Of a DNA stretch of 64,000 nt, positions 1 through 12,400 are shown piece after piece. Positions within the stretch are counted from its first letter, which is position 1, and every line of letters begins with the position of its first letter. The notes under the pieces were generated by a model, which ran no database searches, had not been told where the DNA came from, and saw only the letters and a list, made by a program, of their open reading frames with translations. Source of the stretch: Paguma larvata (lineage: Eukaryota; Chordata; Mammalia; Carnivora; Viverridae); contig CM057839.1 in NCBI GenBank assembly GCA_030068075.1, positions 49,938,960 through 50,002,959 of the forward strand, written 5' to 3'. Both the position numbers and the translations under genes were made by a program.

Positions 1-949
1 CTTTCATTCTGAGCTTCCTGACAGCCAATGCATAAAGAGAAACAATAAAGGATATGGTGTTCCTTGTCTGAAAAAAGCAACACTCTCACTTTTTAAGTAG
101 AGACAAACTTTTTCCTGGGAATAAATTTTCAAAGGAATTCATCACGTGAGTTCTTGCGCAAGGAACATTGAACAACATAATGGGCAGTATCTTTAAGCAG
201 TTTTTACAGAAGCTTCAGAAATATTCTTCACTTCACTGTTTCCAGTATGAAATGCTTTAAAAAAAAAAAAAAAGAAGGAAAGAAAGATAAAGACCTAGCC
301 CTAAAACATGATTCATGAAAGAGCTTCCACTGGGAAAGGGTAGACTAACGAGCAGCACATTCAGAAGTTTCTGGTGATCAAGGATCCAGCCTAGCCCACA
401 TAGGAGACTGTACATGTATAAACTCTCTTTCTCAAATATCAATTGTCTCAGTGAGGCTTGATGGGAGCTAAATGACAGCCCCAAATTGGCTTCTCTGAGA
501 GCCTAGAAAACTCCCACTCATTCAAGGGTAGCTATTTGTAGCATGTAAACTCTTGCCAGACTGAGAGAAGAATCTGGCCCAATGAATAAAAATACAGAAA
601 ATAACTGCTCGGAAACTGTAGGAGGAGAAGAGGCTCTGAGTTGCTTGTCTAACCGCAGCATTTAGTTTTACTGCACTGCATAGAGGCACTCGCAACTAAA
701 ATTTATCAGGACATGGGCCTATCCCTGGCCCATAAGCCCACTAAGACAATAATAAAACTGTCTTTCTGGGTCTTGGTGTCACAAAGCACTAGTCACTCCC
801 CCATCCCACCCCCACCTACAAAGATGAATGGGAATTCATCGGTAATTAAAGCTCTAGTAAAGGGACTGGGCTGGAGGGTGAGGGGTATAATTGTCAAAGG
901 TAGAGTGAGGTACAGAAATAGGTTACAATCCTTCAGAACGTTAAACACA
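1..949. other. Intergenic, nothing recognised
   Basis: A short A run at 258-273 is the only simple feature. Open frames are short and unlike any known protein. Confidence 0.6.
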
Positions 950-1170
950 GGGGCACCTGGGTGGCTCAGTCGGTTGAGCTTCGGACTCTTGGTTTGGGCT
1001 CAGGTCATGATCAGGTGATGATCCCAGGGTCGTGAGATGGAGCCCCTCATTGGGCTCTGGCACTGAGCATGCAGCCTGCTTGAGATTCTCTCTCTCCCCC
1101 CTCCCCCATTTACATGCTCTCGCTCTCTCTCTCTAAAATAAAAAAAATAATAATAATAAAATTAGAAAAA
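950..1170 (+). mobile_element. CanSINE (tRNA-Lys SINE, cat-lineage type)
   Basis: Head GGGGCACCTGGGTGGCTCAG, internal B-box-like segment, CT-rich stretch, and an AATAAA-like A tail with AAT units. The body is diverged, so this is an older copy. No clear target duplication. Confidence 0.92.
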
Positions 1171-1177
1171 AAACAGA

Positions 1178-3114
1178 GCACTAAACAAAGAAGTAGCTCA
1201 TTTCAGTCAGCACCCTGCTTGCAACACAGAACAGAGGAACAGATGAGAGAGTTCAGAAGCAGACAGTCACTGGGCGGAGCGGTGCAGCTGTGAGTTTGGT
1301 CAGCCCTGAGTCCATCATTGCATTGTTCTAACAAAATATATGCGTGTGGCAGAGTCGAAATTCAGTTACAAGACTAGTCATTATAGCCATCAGCGGAACC
1401 CAAAAAAAGGCTTTTGCAAAGACAAAAAAATAAGCACAGAAAAAAAAAATTGCTGCGATAATTATTTTCACATCTAAATTTGCTAAATATTGAGACCTCT
1501 GATATAAAGAAAATGAAAGAACTCTAACTTCTAAAATAAGGCTGCTAGAAAAATATCAGCAAAGCAGTTTTCTAGAGCAAAGTAAGTGGATGTTGCTTCA
1601 GCATATTGATTGATCTATAATCCAAACATATTGACTTCTGTGTAATTAACAAAAGAGTTTAATTAATCTGCTGATTGAAAATGTCATCAATCTTATTCAA
1701 GTGAATTTTAATTCAAAGATAATATCATTATGAGTATTATGCTCAAGTAATTTTATTTAATTAATCATAAAAACTTGTCCTCACATATGACTTTAGCCTC
1801 AATAAATCATAAAATAGCTGACAAATTTTCTTTCTAGGAGAAAATTAAAGATATCAATTTGAAGCACTTTATTTTATATTATTGCTTGATGTGTTCTGAA
1901 ACGAAAATGATATATTTCAAAAGATATCTCCTTTCCTTTTGTCTCTACTTACATAATCATATAGGATGACAATTCTTTTGTGAGCATTCCTGTATCCACG
2001 GATAAAATATAATTCCCTAAATTATTTTAAAGGAAAGGCTGTGTTTTCTCAGGCTTGAGAAATATCTGAGCTTGTTTTTCTAAAACCTTGGCAGAAAAAC
2101 CAAGTCCCAACTACTGAATAATCATTCAAATGACAAGTCTTCATTAGGTTGAATTACTGAAATGAAACTATTTCAGTAATTGTTATTCTTCCCTCATCCT
2201 ATATAGCAAGCTAAAATGAACAAAATACACTTTGGGTCTAGAAAGCAGATCCCCCAAAGCCAATTAATGCTCCCAAGCTAGGAGGATACTAATTAACAAT
2301 TATTTCTGCCCAGTGATGCCCGGGAATCCTGGGTTGCTAAATTTTCCCCTTGTCCTAAACCACCAGAGAACACTCGTTGAATAGTGATAGTTCATTCTAG
2401 GGTGGCTTACAAAGTAGGTGTCTGTACCATACTAAGTGCCCTCTTTCCTCATCCCGGGAAAGATCACTTGGTGCAGACAAGGAAAAGCTAAAACAGGTAG
2501 AGGCTTTAAGAGGGAGATATTTAACAAAAGGAACTAAGTTGTAATCGAACAGCCTACAAAGGGTGACAAGCAATGAGAAGGAAAGATACAGGTCAAAAGG
2601 AGATGTGGTTTAGAAGGCACGGAGGAAGAGGTATGGGGAAGACACGAGGAGAGAGAATGCCTTCTCCTCCCCACCAGTGTGAGGCAAACTGCACTTCATA
2701 CAGTGGGACCTAATTAAACCAAACTCACTCTCCAGGAAACCCAAAATCACTTGGAGATCCTATTATCTTTAGTAATCAAAACGCCAAGAGAGCATCAGTG
2801 GTGTGAAGAAAGGTAAATCCAATTCTGGGAAAATTCCAACGAATTTTCAGGATGCTTGGATTTCTACCATAACCCTCATTTCCTCCTCTAAGTACAATTT
2901 TCCTAGAATAAATGAATAAATCTAGTGATTTTTTTCCTCTCAAAAGGAAAAGCTTAAAATGTGAGGTGGGGTAAAAAATATTTTTTTCACTCTTAGGCTA
3001 CAAACCCCTTTAAACTGATACATGAAAGTTCTAGGAGATTCACTGGTAAGCAGTGATTCTCATGGCCAGCACATTTTTCTAGAGAAGATGACATGATTTT
3101 TACCTCTATCGAAT
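1178..3114. other. AT-rich intergenic block without recognised repeats
   Basis: 1550-1900 is notable for closely spaced TAATTA, TTAATTAA and ATTAAT cores. No coding potential is seen. Confidence 0.6.
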
Positions 3115-3330
3115 TAAATCTAACAAATATTTACTGAGCACCCATTATACCCAAGGCAGTAGGCTGCGAGTAATAGAAAAGTCACATATAAAATAGTGCC
3201 GGCCTTCAAAAATTTTGCCATTGGAAGGATGAAAATGGAGAATAAAATAAGACAAGTAGACACATTAACAAATGACTCAAACAGAAGCAAAATAATGTAA
3301 GGGCCATAAAAAGATACAAACAAAATGAAA
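3115..3330 (-). mobile_element. L2 3' end fragment
   Basis: AACAAATATTTACTGAGCAC followed by the complement of the L2 tail; diverged. Confidence 0.5.
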
Positions 3331-3347
3331 TAAGGTGTCAGGGAAGG

Positions 3348-3731
3348 TGTCTTAGTCTGTTTGGTCTTCTATAACAAAGTATCTTAGACTGGGTGGCTTA
3401 TCAACAATAGACAGTTATTTTCTCTCTGTTCTGGAGGCAAGAAGTCTGAGATCATGGTGCCAGTTTGGTCTGTTCTGGTGAGAGCCTTCTCCCGAGCTGT
3501 AGACTGTCACCTGCTGGCTGGATCCTCACAAGGCGGAGAGTGGAGGGGGGAAGCAAGCTCGCTAGTATCTCCTCTTTTAAGGGCACTAATCCCCTTCAGG
3601 AGGGCTCCCACCTTCGAGAGCTTATCAAATCCTAATGACCTCCCAAAGGCCCACCTCCTAATAGCATTACATCGAGGGATAGTGTTTCAGCATCTGAATT
3701 TGGGGGCAACACATACATTCAGTCCATAAAC
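3348..3731 (-). mobile_element. MaLR solo LTR (MLT1/MST type)
   Basis: On the plus strand it begins TGTCTTAGTCTGTTTGG and passes through GACTGGGTGGCTTAT, TTCTGGAGGCAAGAAGTC, GGGCACTAATCCC, TCCCAAAGGCCCACCTCCTA and ends near ATTCAGTCCATAA. This is the complement of a mammalian MaLR LTR consensus. The open frame at 3454-3729 is inside it and is not a gene. Confidence 0.85.
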
Positions 3732-3764
3732 GGAGGGAGAGATGATACCAAGTTTCTTTAGGGG

Positions 3765-3860
3765 GATTCATTCGTTCATTCAAAAATCATATCGTGTGCT
3801 CCGCCTACAGCCCTTGTCCTGTGCCAGGATTGGGATGTGGTGAACAAAACAAACAAAAAG
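3765..3860 (-). mobile_element. L2 3' end fragment
   Basis: ATTCATTCGTTCATTCAAAA, then TGTGCCAGGATTGGGATGTG and GTGAACAAAACAAAC, the complement of the L2 3' terminus. Confidence 0.55.
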
Positions 3861-4842
3861 GAAAAATAGTCAAGTACCAGCTTGAACATTAGGTATGTTT
3901 TTCTTTCAGTGGTTGACTGGGTATCTTTTTCCACTTGCTCAGCAATATGCGAAAGCGTCAGACTTTACTTTTCGCACACAGAAGGGAAAAGGTGTTGTTC
4001 CCGATTTTAATTTGCATTTTGCCAAATAACTAGTACAATGGAAAACTTTTCAAATTTCTTGAATGTATTGTTCCCTCACACCTCTACTGTGACTTGCTTT
4101 TTATATCCTTTGACATTTTTTTCCTATATTCTCTTTGTCTTTTTCTTATTAATTTGTAGGGATTTTTTATTTATTCTGGACAATGATCCTTTCTCATGGA
4201 CACAAAAAATACCCTCTCCTAGTCTATAGGTTGTTTTTAAACTTCCTTTATGGAGCATTTTGCTGTGGAGTCAAAATGATCTAGCTGTTCCATAATAGAA
4301 TGTGCTTTTTGATGTTTAAAAAAAAAATCCTTCTTTATCTCAAGTCCACATTTTTTCAATTATTTTCTCTATATTTTTTTTCAACATGTTTTTCCTGGTG
4401 GTTTCTTTTCATTTCCTAGAGTTTCATTTTTCACGCTTTTGTCTGGAATCTGTTTGTGTATGGTGTGAAGTCGTAATCTAATTCTCCTTTGCCTTCCTTG
4501 CAGAAAGTCAGCTGTCTCAACATTATGGACTTTGTAGGGTATCTTTCCCCACTGGTGTTGATGTCTCTTCAGTAACAAAGCAAGCTCCATGCTAAGTTAT
4601 TTTCTAGGGCCTCTCTACCATTCCACTGATGTGTTTATAATTCCTCTGATGTTTTCTATTTGCTGTGCTTTCACTTTCCTTCATGCATTTTCTTGGCCTA
4701 GTTTCTGTGGATTAATTACCTTTTCTTCATTTTCTTTATTTTCCTTTACCCACTTAGCATTATAGTCTATGTTTGTTCCTTTAGTAATTATGCCTAGATT
4801 TTTCATATGTATGTAGTGTTAATATATATATGATATATTTAT
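3861..4842. other. T-rich intergenic block
   Basis: Low-GC, T-rich sequence with no clear repeat or gene, up to the CanSINE target site. Confidence 0.55.
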
Positions 4843-4858
4843 AAGATATATAAAGTTA

Positions 4859-5092
4859 TAGGGGCTCCTGGTGGTCAGTCAGCTAAGCGTCCAATTCTTG
4901 GTTTCAGCTCAGGTCATGGTCTCAAGGTTCATGGGTTTGAGCCCCACATCGGGCTCTGCACTGATAGTGCAGAGTCTGCTTGGAATTCTCTCTCTCTCCC
5001 TCCCTGTCTGCCTCTGCCCCACTCGTCCTCTCTCTCTCTCTCCCTCTCTCTCTCTCCCTCTCTCTCTCTCTCTCAAAATAAATAAATTTAAA
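4859..5092 (+). mobile_element. CanSINE with 16-bp target duplication
   Basis: Head slightly diverged, followed by the body, an expanded CT tract (5019-5075) and an AATAAATAAATTT tail. It is flanked by perfect 16-bp copies of AAGATATATAAAGTTA at 4843-4858 and 5093-5108. Confidence 0.95.
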
Positions 5093-5879
5093 AAGATATA
5101 TAAAGTTACATATAGTTAAATTTAAAGTTTTCTATTAAAAGTTAGTTCATACACATATCTGTCTTCCTTGTAAACTAAACTAGAACCTCGTATAATTGAA
5201 CTCTCTTCGGAATCACTCCCCTGCTGTTGTGCTCTGTTTGTTTCTTTGATATTTTGGATCATTTTGTTTTCAGCGCATATGATGAACAATGCTGTCATTA
5301 TTCTCATTGATTTTAATGTCAATTCTCATTTAGATTTACCACCACAATTTATTTGCTCCCTTTGCTACTTGCATTCCACTTCTTCCTTCTGAATACATTT
5401 TTCTTCAAACCAAAGTGTATCATTCAGTAATCTTTTTAGTGAGCGTAATCTTTGCAAGTTACCGTAGTCAGAAACCTTTCTAAGTCCTAGTAGGCATGAA
5501 ATGTCTATTTCTTACTTGTACTCTTTAATTTTTTAAATAGGTAACACAAGGATCTGACCCAAAACCAAAACAAGAAATACACAATATCCTACACATTATA
5601 AATTTTTAAATTCCCAGTCATTTGCCTTTATGACTCTAAAAAGATATCCCATTGCCTTGTAACTTTCACTGCTAAGAGATACACTGCCCCTCTTATAATT
5701 GTGAGATCATGGCTTACCTTTTTATTTTTTTCCTCCAGTGGCTTATAGGATTTCTCATTATACTTGATATTCTGCACTTGGACTACCGAGAGGCTAGATG
5801 TGGAACTCATCCATCTGTCTACATCTGTCTGTCTATCACTATTTTTTTCTACTTCTTAGCCTCCCAGTCAGCTAATTTA

Positions 5880-6325
5880 ATAGTCCTCTGCTCAGGCACG
5901 GGGAGCTTGACCAGTTCCAAACCAGTGTTTAAGAGAGTTTATGGTCTCAGGGCTCTTGTTCCACACTGGTTGCATGTATGCGGCCCCGGCTTGAATGTGA
6001 CGCGGTCCTGTTGTTGACCTGGTAAGATGGCTTCCACCCCTGGCCTGAGGCGGCAGCTTGTTTCCGGTGTTAGCCCCTGGGTAGGGGGCAGCCATTATCT
6101 TCCCGCTTACAAGGAAATGAAGCCCTTTTCCAGCCCAAAGTCTCAGACAGGACTTTCAATTTCTGGGGCCGCCAGCCTAACCCAGGATTTGTAGACTTAA
6201 CTCTGTCCCAAGATGCTGTTCAAAACACAGCCAGTCTGCCTCTATTGGCTCCAGGCCCCCCTGAGCAAGATGGCTTTGCTTCCGACCCACCACTCTCAGT
6301 TCCCTTTTCATTTTCAGCATTAGAA
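5880..6325. other. GC-richer island of unknown origin
   Basis: Base composition rises sharply between AT-rich flanks. It contains YY1-like cores AAGATGGC at about 6025 and 6269 and GCCATTATC at about 6091. Open frames on both strands are short. It could be a piece of a repeat I do not recognise. Confidence 0.4.
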
Positions 6326-6764
6326 GGCCTGCTTTCTTTTAGTGTGCATTTTTAATTTTTTAATTTTTAAACATTTTACCCGGGGTTTTGATTAATTTAG
6401 ATGGCAAAGCATATTTTATTGTGTTCAATCTATTCTCCTGTCCAAGACATTACTTAGTACTTGATATCATGATGATTGAAAACCTGAGACTCACACAGGA
6501 TCTCTCCTTCTCCATCAGTCGGTCAGTTACAAATCCTTATTTATTCTCTTCCTAACAATCTCTCAATTTCATGTCCTCTTCTCTCTGTCACCTCTTTAAC
6601 TGCCAAAGCCAGTTCCTTGGCTTAAGCTACTAGACTTCCTTACTTGAGAATTTTCTTCCTGTAAAATTCTCCTAATTATTCTCAACCCCTTCCAATCCAA
6701 CCTGTACAATGGCACAAAATTAATATATACATTTAAAATATTTTATTTCTGACTATACTAGTAT

Positions 6765-6960
6765 TTTATTACTCAATAAATGGCATTGGGACTTTGGTTA
6801 ACCTTCTTGAATAAAAAAAATATCTTCTTACTATCATACCAAGTGCCATAATACTGTATTATAGTCTGGAAACCTTAAAAGCACCAAAAGAAAAACATAA
6901 GTTAAAAATTAGTCCAGTGTGGGAAAATCTTTCCTATTTATCAAAATAAACAAATAAACT
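6765..6960 (+). mobile_element. Possible old L1 ORF2 fragment
   Basis: Weak resemblance to the L1 segment 'CAATAAATGG..., GAAACC.TAAAA.C, AAGAAAA.CATA'. Too diverged to be sure. Confidence 0.35.
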
Positions 6961-7084
6961 TATTTTAAAAAGAATGCAATAACCCATGTGTGGGAAGAGT
7001 TGCAAAGTGAAAATATTGCAAATGTGAAAATGTAAGTCATTGGACAGAGGCATAGCATGGTTGTATCTGTTTTATAACTACCAG

Positions 7085-7175
7085 ATCTGAGCCACATGCA
7101 TGCGTATATGAACATATGTGTGTACATGCATATGTTTATGTATGTGTGCATGCATGTATATCTACACACAAATAC
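7085..7175 (+). repeat. CATATG/TGTGCATG-type alternating repeat
   Basis: Imperfect purine-pyrimidine alternation with repeated CATATG and GCATGCATGT units. Confidence 0.75.
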
Positions 7176-8435
7176 ACAGAATGGTAAATGAGCGACTGAA
7201 AGAATAAACCAAACTTATTAGAGAATATAAGTTGGTGGGAAAAGTGGTGAGAAAATCCAGGATTCTCTCTGTATATGTACGAATTTCTTAAATCCTTTTG
7301 GTAAAAACACATATCGCAACACAAAAACTAAAGCAGGCGGAGAATCTTGAAGATACCAAGAAGGACAAAGAAGAAAATTAAAATCACATATAATTGCCAT
7401 CACTATATGTGTATGAAAATCCAATCACTGCATATGTACAGATCGATGACTTCCCCTTTCCTAGGAGACAAACAGCAAATGCCTTAGCATGTCACATTCT
7501 CATCCCTGTCTCCTTCCTAGCTTCACAGCCTATTCTCCCCCAACTAGTAACCTAACATCTGACCAGGACTTGAAATCTTCTGAATACATCTGCTATTACT
7601 TCTGCCTTAAATACATTCTCCCACCCTTGGCTGGCAAACAGTTGTTGGTGGGTTCCGTATTCCCTTTTCTGCCGCATATGACAGTACTTCCTTGAATGCT
7701 TTTCCTCTGAGAGTGTTAGTTTACCTCCTCTGCTAGACCAGCAGCATGGGAAGGAAGTGATTCATCAATGCCTTCCCCTACTCGCCTACCTACCCAGTGA
7801 CTGGTATAGGCACTGGCTCATGGTGGGCCACTCACTAGGTGATGAATGAGCGCATGCTTTAAAGCAGGCATGCAAGCACTGGAGAAGCAATACAAGAATA
7901 CAAGGATTACAGAGCAGCAGTGGAGACTCAGCTTGAAATGCGTTACATATTACTGCCCAGGCTCCAAATCCATCATTTAACTCCGTTCCATCACTTTTCA
8001 AGTAATACCTAACACCTGGAGAGCGGAAGTAGAACAAAGGGGAGAGCGCATCAGGGAGAGTTGCTTAGGGATGCAGTGATGACAAAGGGGCTGGGCACGT
8101 GGTTAAGTGACTGGTTGTGGCTGATAAGGGAGCAAGAGCTGGGCGACAGCTCTGGGGCTGAGGTGAAGGAATGCGGGTGATGCAAATTGCAGGGTGGGGT
8201 TCAGGGCAAAGCATTCCAAAGCATTCTTTCCCAAAGTAGTTCCAAAGTACTTAAATAGGTGTTTATGCACCAGGAAAGTCTTCCAAGGCCAAGTGTTTGG
8301 AAAACACTGGATTTAGCAAAGGTAGAGACAATTCTTAGTAGCAGGATTTCTCAGAGACCTGACTTTCACAAGCTGCTTTACGACATGTCAAAAGCAGGAC
8401 ACTGTACCAACATTTACCAAATGTGTTGGACATGG

Positions 8436-8881
8436 TGTATCGGGTTGCTGGAGCGGTTATAGCAAGGACCACGAACTGGTGGCTTCAACAACAGACATTT
8501 ATCATCTCACAGTTTTGGAGGCTGGGAGTCTGAGATCGAGGTCTCAGCAGATTTGGTTCCTTCTGGAAGCTGTGAGGGAGAGTCTGTTCCTAGTGTCTCT
8601 CCTAGCTTCTGGTGGTCTGCTGGCAATTTCTGACGTCCCTGGGCTTACAGACTCTTCTGCATTCACGCTCACATGGCATCCTCCCTGTGTGGGTGGCTGT
8701 CTCTGTGTTTGCCTTTTCTATAAAGACACTAGTCACATTGGATGAGGGCTGACCCTTCTACACAGTATGACCTCATCTTAACTTCACTGATTACATCTGC
8801 AACAACCCCATCTCCAAACAGTCACATTCCGGGGCACTGCGGGTTAAGATTTCAACTAGGGGGAAATGATTCAATCCATTT
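8436..8881 (-). mobile_element. MaLR solo LTR (MLT1A-like)
   Basis: The complement of the MLT1A pattern is clear: AACTGGTGGCTTCAACAACA, CACAGTTTTGGAGGCTGGGA, CTTCTGGTGGTCTGCTGGCA, CACTAGTCACATTGGAT, TATGACCTCATCTTAAC and GATTCAATCC. It directly abuts the ERV LTR that follows. Confidence 0.87.
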
Positions 8882-8887
8882 TGTTGC

Positions 8888-9080
8888 TGGGTGAACTGGG
8901 GAGACCCCGGGTCCTGGGGCCTGGACTCAGCCAGATCCGAAGGAGTCACTGAAGATTCTTGGTCTAGTCACATGTATGAATTCAAGGACAGACACATAGG
9001 ACGGAGGACAAGTAACACAAACAGGAAACTTTATTAAAAGCGAAAAGTACACCTTTGACATATGAGAGGGGTCAAGCTCA

Positions 9081-9118
<38 letters not shown>

Positions 9119-9475
9119 GTATGCCCTGGGAGTTGGGCTTCTATCTCTTATTGTCAGTTGAGGGGGGGCAGAATATTTATCACTTGGGACAGAAAGCAGG
9201 ATTTCCGAGCCTTTTCTTCTCAATTTGGTCAGGGGTTTCCTGGCATGGCATATGTCATCTTGGGTCTGTCTGGTTAGACCCGGCTTCTTGTGGAGTGTTG
9301 TCAGGACCTGCCTCTGATCTTCCAGATAGCTGGCCAGGACTCCCTCCTTGCCAGCCTCCCAGTATCCTGTTAGAACCCAAGTAACTGCCTACTCTAACAT
9401 TAGCACGCCTTTTGGCATATAACGTATAGCAAAACCACTGTCTCACTGAACTCAGTTTTGATACAGTCTGCCACA
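8888..9475 (-). mobile_element. Solo LTR of an endogenous retrovirus
   Basis: About 588 bp with TG...CA ends. On the minus strand it starts TGTGGCAGACTG and has a U3 with a GA/CT microsatellite (9079-9116), AATAAA in TTTTAATAAAGTTTCC (about 9030-9040), then a U5 rich in GACCCGGGGTC-type sequence and the terminal CACCCA. Flanking GTTGC (8883-8887) and GTTGA (9476-9480) may be an imperfect 5-bp duplication. No gag, pol or env follows on either side, so only the recombined LTR remains. The class is not certain; a class I (gamma-like) ERV is my guess. It sits against the MLT1 LTR. Confidence 0.7.
9079..9116 (+). repeat. (GA)n microsatellite inside an ERV LTR
   Basis: Pure GA repeat within the U3 of the LTR at 8888-9475. 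Confidence 0.95.
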
Positions 9476-9480
9476 GTTGA

Positions 9481-12400
9481 TTCTCTATGGCTAGGTTCTT
9501 CCAAAAGAGAGCTAAAGATAGGGGTCCTCGTTCATCCAGACCCTAGAATGCACTAGGCAATCCAAGAAAGGTGATATCACGATGACAACTTTACAAATGA
9601 AAAATGAGAAATTTAAAAATGGAAAAACAGATTCTGATCATCAAAGACTCTCATCCAACGTGACTGAGCCAGGCTTCAAACCAAGGTCTGTCTCATTACC
9701 AACCCACTTCTCTCTCCACTCCAACTTGCTGTTTCCCAAATGAATATGAACATCATTAACGCGAAATCCTTGCTGTGGAAATAATGGGGTTATTTTTCCA
9801 CCCCTCACTAATGCCTAATCCATACTGAAAAGTGGCTGAGATTTGAAACAAAGCAAAGACAGCGAGCCTTCTTTCTCATCGTTGAAATAAATCTGTTTAA
9901 TACGTAGGAAGCACTCCTGGTTAAATGTTTACCTTTTGAACCCTACACTGAAGGAAATGGTTTCCTGAAGCTTTGGCTAATCTTTTAGCAAACTGTCAAA
10001 CTAAAAACTTGGGTGCTTCTTGATGAGGATTTTAACTGCACTATTGATTATAGTGCAGCTAGAAACCATTTTCAGACTTATCTTCATATGATTTAATTGA
10101 CATTGAGAGGTATTTTAATTGAAACGTTAGACTTCCTCAGTAGAACTACCCTTTGTTTCTAGCAAGGCAATCTAGCTTTTATGCTTTTAATCGCCATCTG
10201 TTGTTCAATAAATGTCAAATCGTTCCTAATGGTCTCTCTAAGCATAGGGTTGGTTTTTTTTTTTTTTAATTTGCTTTTGTGCTCAGTGTTCGTTATGGGC
10301 AAATGAGTCCTTGCCGTAAAAGAGCACCATTTCTCATGGCGCTTCAGTCCCGTTAGAAGGAAAAAGTGATTAGAAATAAAGAGACAAGAGAAATGCTTCT
10401 TTTTTTTTTTTTTTAATTCTTCTCGGCAGTGGGGAGATTTAGAAAGTCTATAAAAATGTTTCCTCTCAGCACTGCTGGTGATTCTACTCCCATTCAAAGC
10501 ATAAAAGGAACAGAGACTTCTGAAAATCTTTGAGTTGCTTAAATTGTCTGAAATGATTAATATATTTAAAAAGGTAGGTGAGGGAGAACGTCCACTGGAC
10601 CCAGCCAAACTTGAGCTGTACCAAGGAGCTCTTGACTTCATAAGCCAACAGGGACTCTTTTTTTTTTTAACCTTGTGGGAATTTTGTAGGGATAAAGCAG
10701 AAGCAGTGCAAAGACTCTATTACCCAAAACCCCACAATGGATTCTGAGCTGAACCAGCCTAGTCTCCAGAGGTGGAGGAAGGAAATGCCCAGTGACTTCA
10801 AATGATGCTCAGCTATGAGAGGGAAGGAAAGACCTCCCTGGGGAGATGGAGAAAATTTTTGCTTTTCCTCATTAGCTTCCTAACACCCAACATCCTCCAT
10901 GAAAGGTCACCTTCCAAGGTTAAGAAACCAAATGATGCTGCTCTTGGGAGCCCTGGAGGGTCCTGGGGATAAGATTGTGCGGCTTCTGGGAAAGGGGAGG
11001 GGCCTTTCATTGAGACTTGCCTGCACATTGGGTCCCAATCGGCTTGCAGACCAAGAAGTGTGCTCGATTGCTTGGATCAGGGTTTGAAATATTCTCCAAG
11101 GGTTGGAAGAAGTATATTCTAAGAAGTAATTAGAATTGGTTGAAATACAGGGCTATAAATGGGGGACTGGCACAATTTTACAAGAAACAGATCATAACTC
11201 AACATTCTAATGACTTTTTCTTCGGAGAAGGTCAGCAAAGCTATTAACAAGGGAAGTGGGCATGCAGAGTTCTCCATCCCAGACTGTGACTGAACTTTGA
11301 ACAAAGTACTTCCATCAGGATTCTGACTCTAATTGCCTGAGCTGTTGCCTTTGCTCAGGAACGAGTGCTGAGCGGGGGCTAAATGGGCAGTCGGGCTTCT
11401 GACTGCCCTTCTGTGCTTCTCTAGATCTCTTCCCCAAAAAGGATAAGAAAAAAGATGCTGACAAGTTCATGTTGTCAGGCCCTATGGCCAAGAATACCAC
11501 AGATTATTACACGTGTTAAAGTCCTCCAGACCCAAGTGGAATTTCCCACACACTAAAAAAAGGAGAGAAGGCTTAACAGCAGTCTGTCACCCTGTCCTCT
11601 CCCCTGAGATACAGGCAAACACGCCAACGTGGACCACGTGGCCACAGTGGCATTTAGAAGAGGAACCCATCCGCAGTGCTTCAGTTTGGAAACATAGCCG
11701 CGATAATTTCAAAATGAACTCACTTGCCCCGCGGCTGCCTTGTGTTACTTGTGTACACATCAACTATACCGCTCATTAGGTTTAAACTAAGGTCAGGAAA
11801 TGTGTCTGTGTATTTTCATTTCTCTGCTCCCCCTTGAGGACTCAAAACAGTGCCTGGAATCTCAACAAATATTTGTTAAGTTAAAAAATAAGAATCACAA
11901 ACCGGGACCTTTCAGAGGAATCTCAGACCAGCTTTGAGCACCTTCCAAATTACTCTGATCTTTCCCAGTGAGCCCAGAGTCTGGAGCGGGTGGGATGGTA
12001 TTTCCTTTCTTCATCCTTCCTTCCCTTTCTAAAAACCCAACACCCATCCTATTCTTTTGTTCCTTTTGGGATTTATCACTAACTCAGGATGAATTTGACC
12101 CCAGGCTTCTCCTGCAAGGCCAAGACCAAATTAATCACCAGAGTCAGTGTCAACAAAACTGTATGCCCAGCTGTAGTTCTCCCCAGGTAGCTTCACCAAA
12201 TTTACATGTTTGGCCACTGGACTCCAGAATCAAAGTAATGTCTAGTCAAAATTGTGAGGAACGAGAGGGAAATACATCTTCGGACGGTCAGACCTTCCTT
12301 GCAGATTATCACTCCTTCAATCAGACTGATTCCTATGATGGCCTGTGCTTATATCTGTATTTACATGTCTTATAATTGCCCAATGGGTGATTATATACGT

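Larger units (their letters stand above)
5109..8435. other. Intergenic DNA around the GC island
   Basis: Apart from the GC-richer block, a possible L1 scrap at 6765-6960 and the alternating repeat at 7085-7175, I see nothing that can be supported. Confidence 0.5.

Noticed and set aside
3454..3729. 91-codon ORF
   Set aside because: Lies inside a MaLR LTR.
10159..10641. 160-codon reverse ORF
   Set aside because: Crosses two A/T homopolymers giving Lys runs; no domain.
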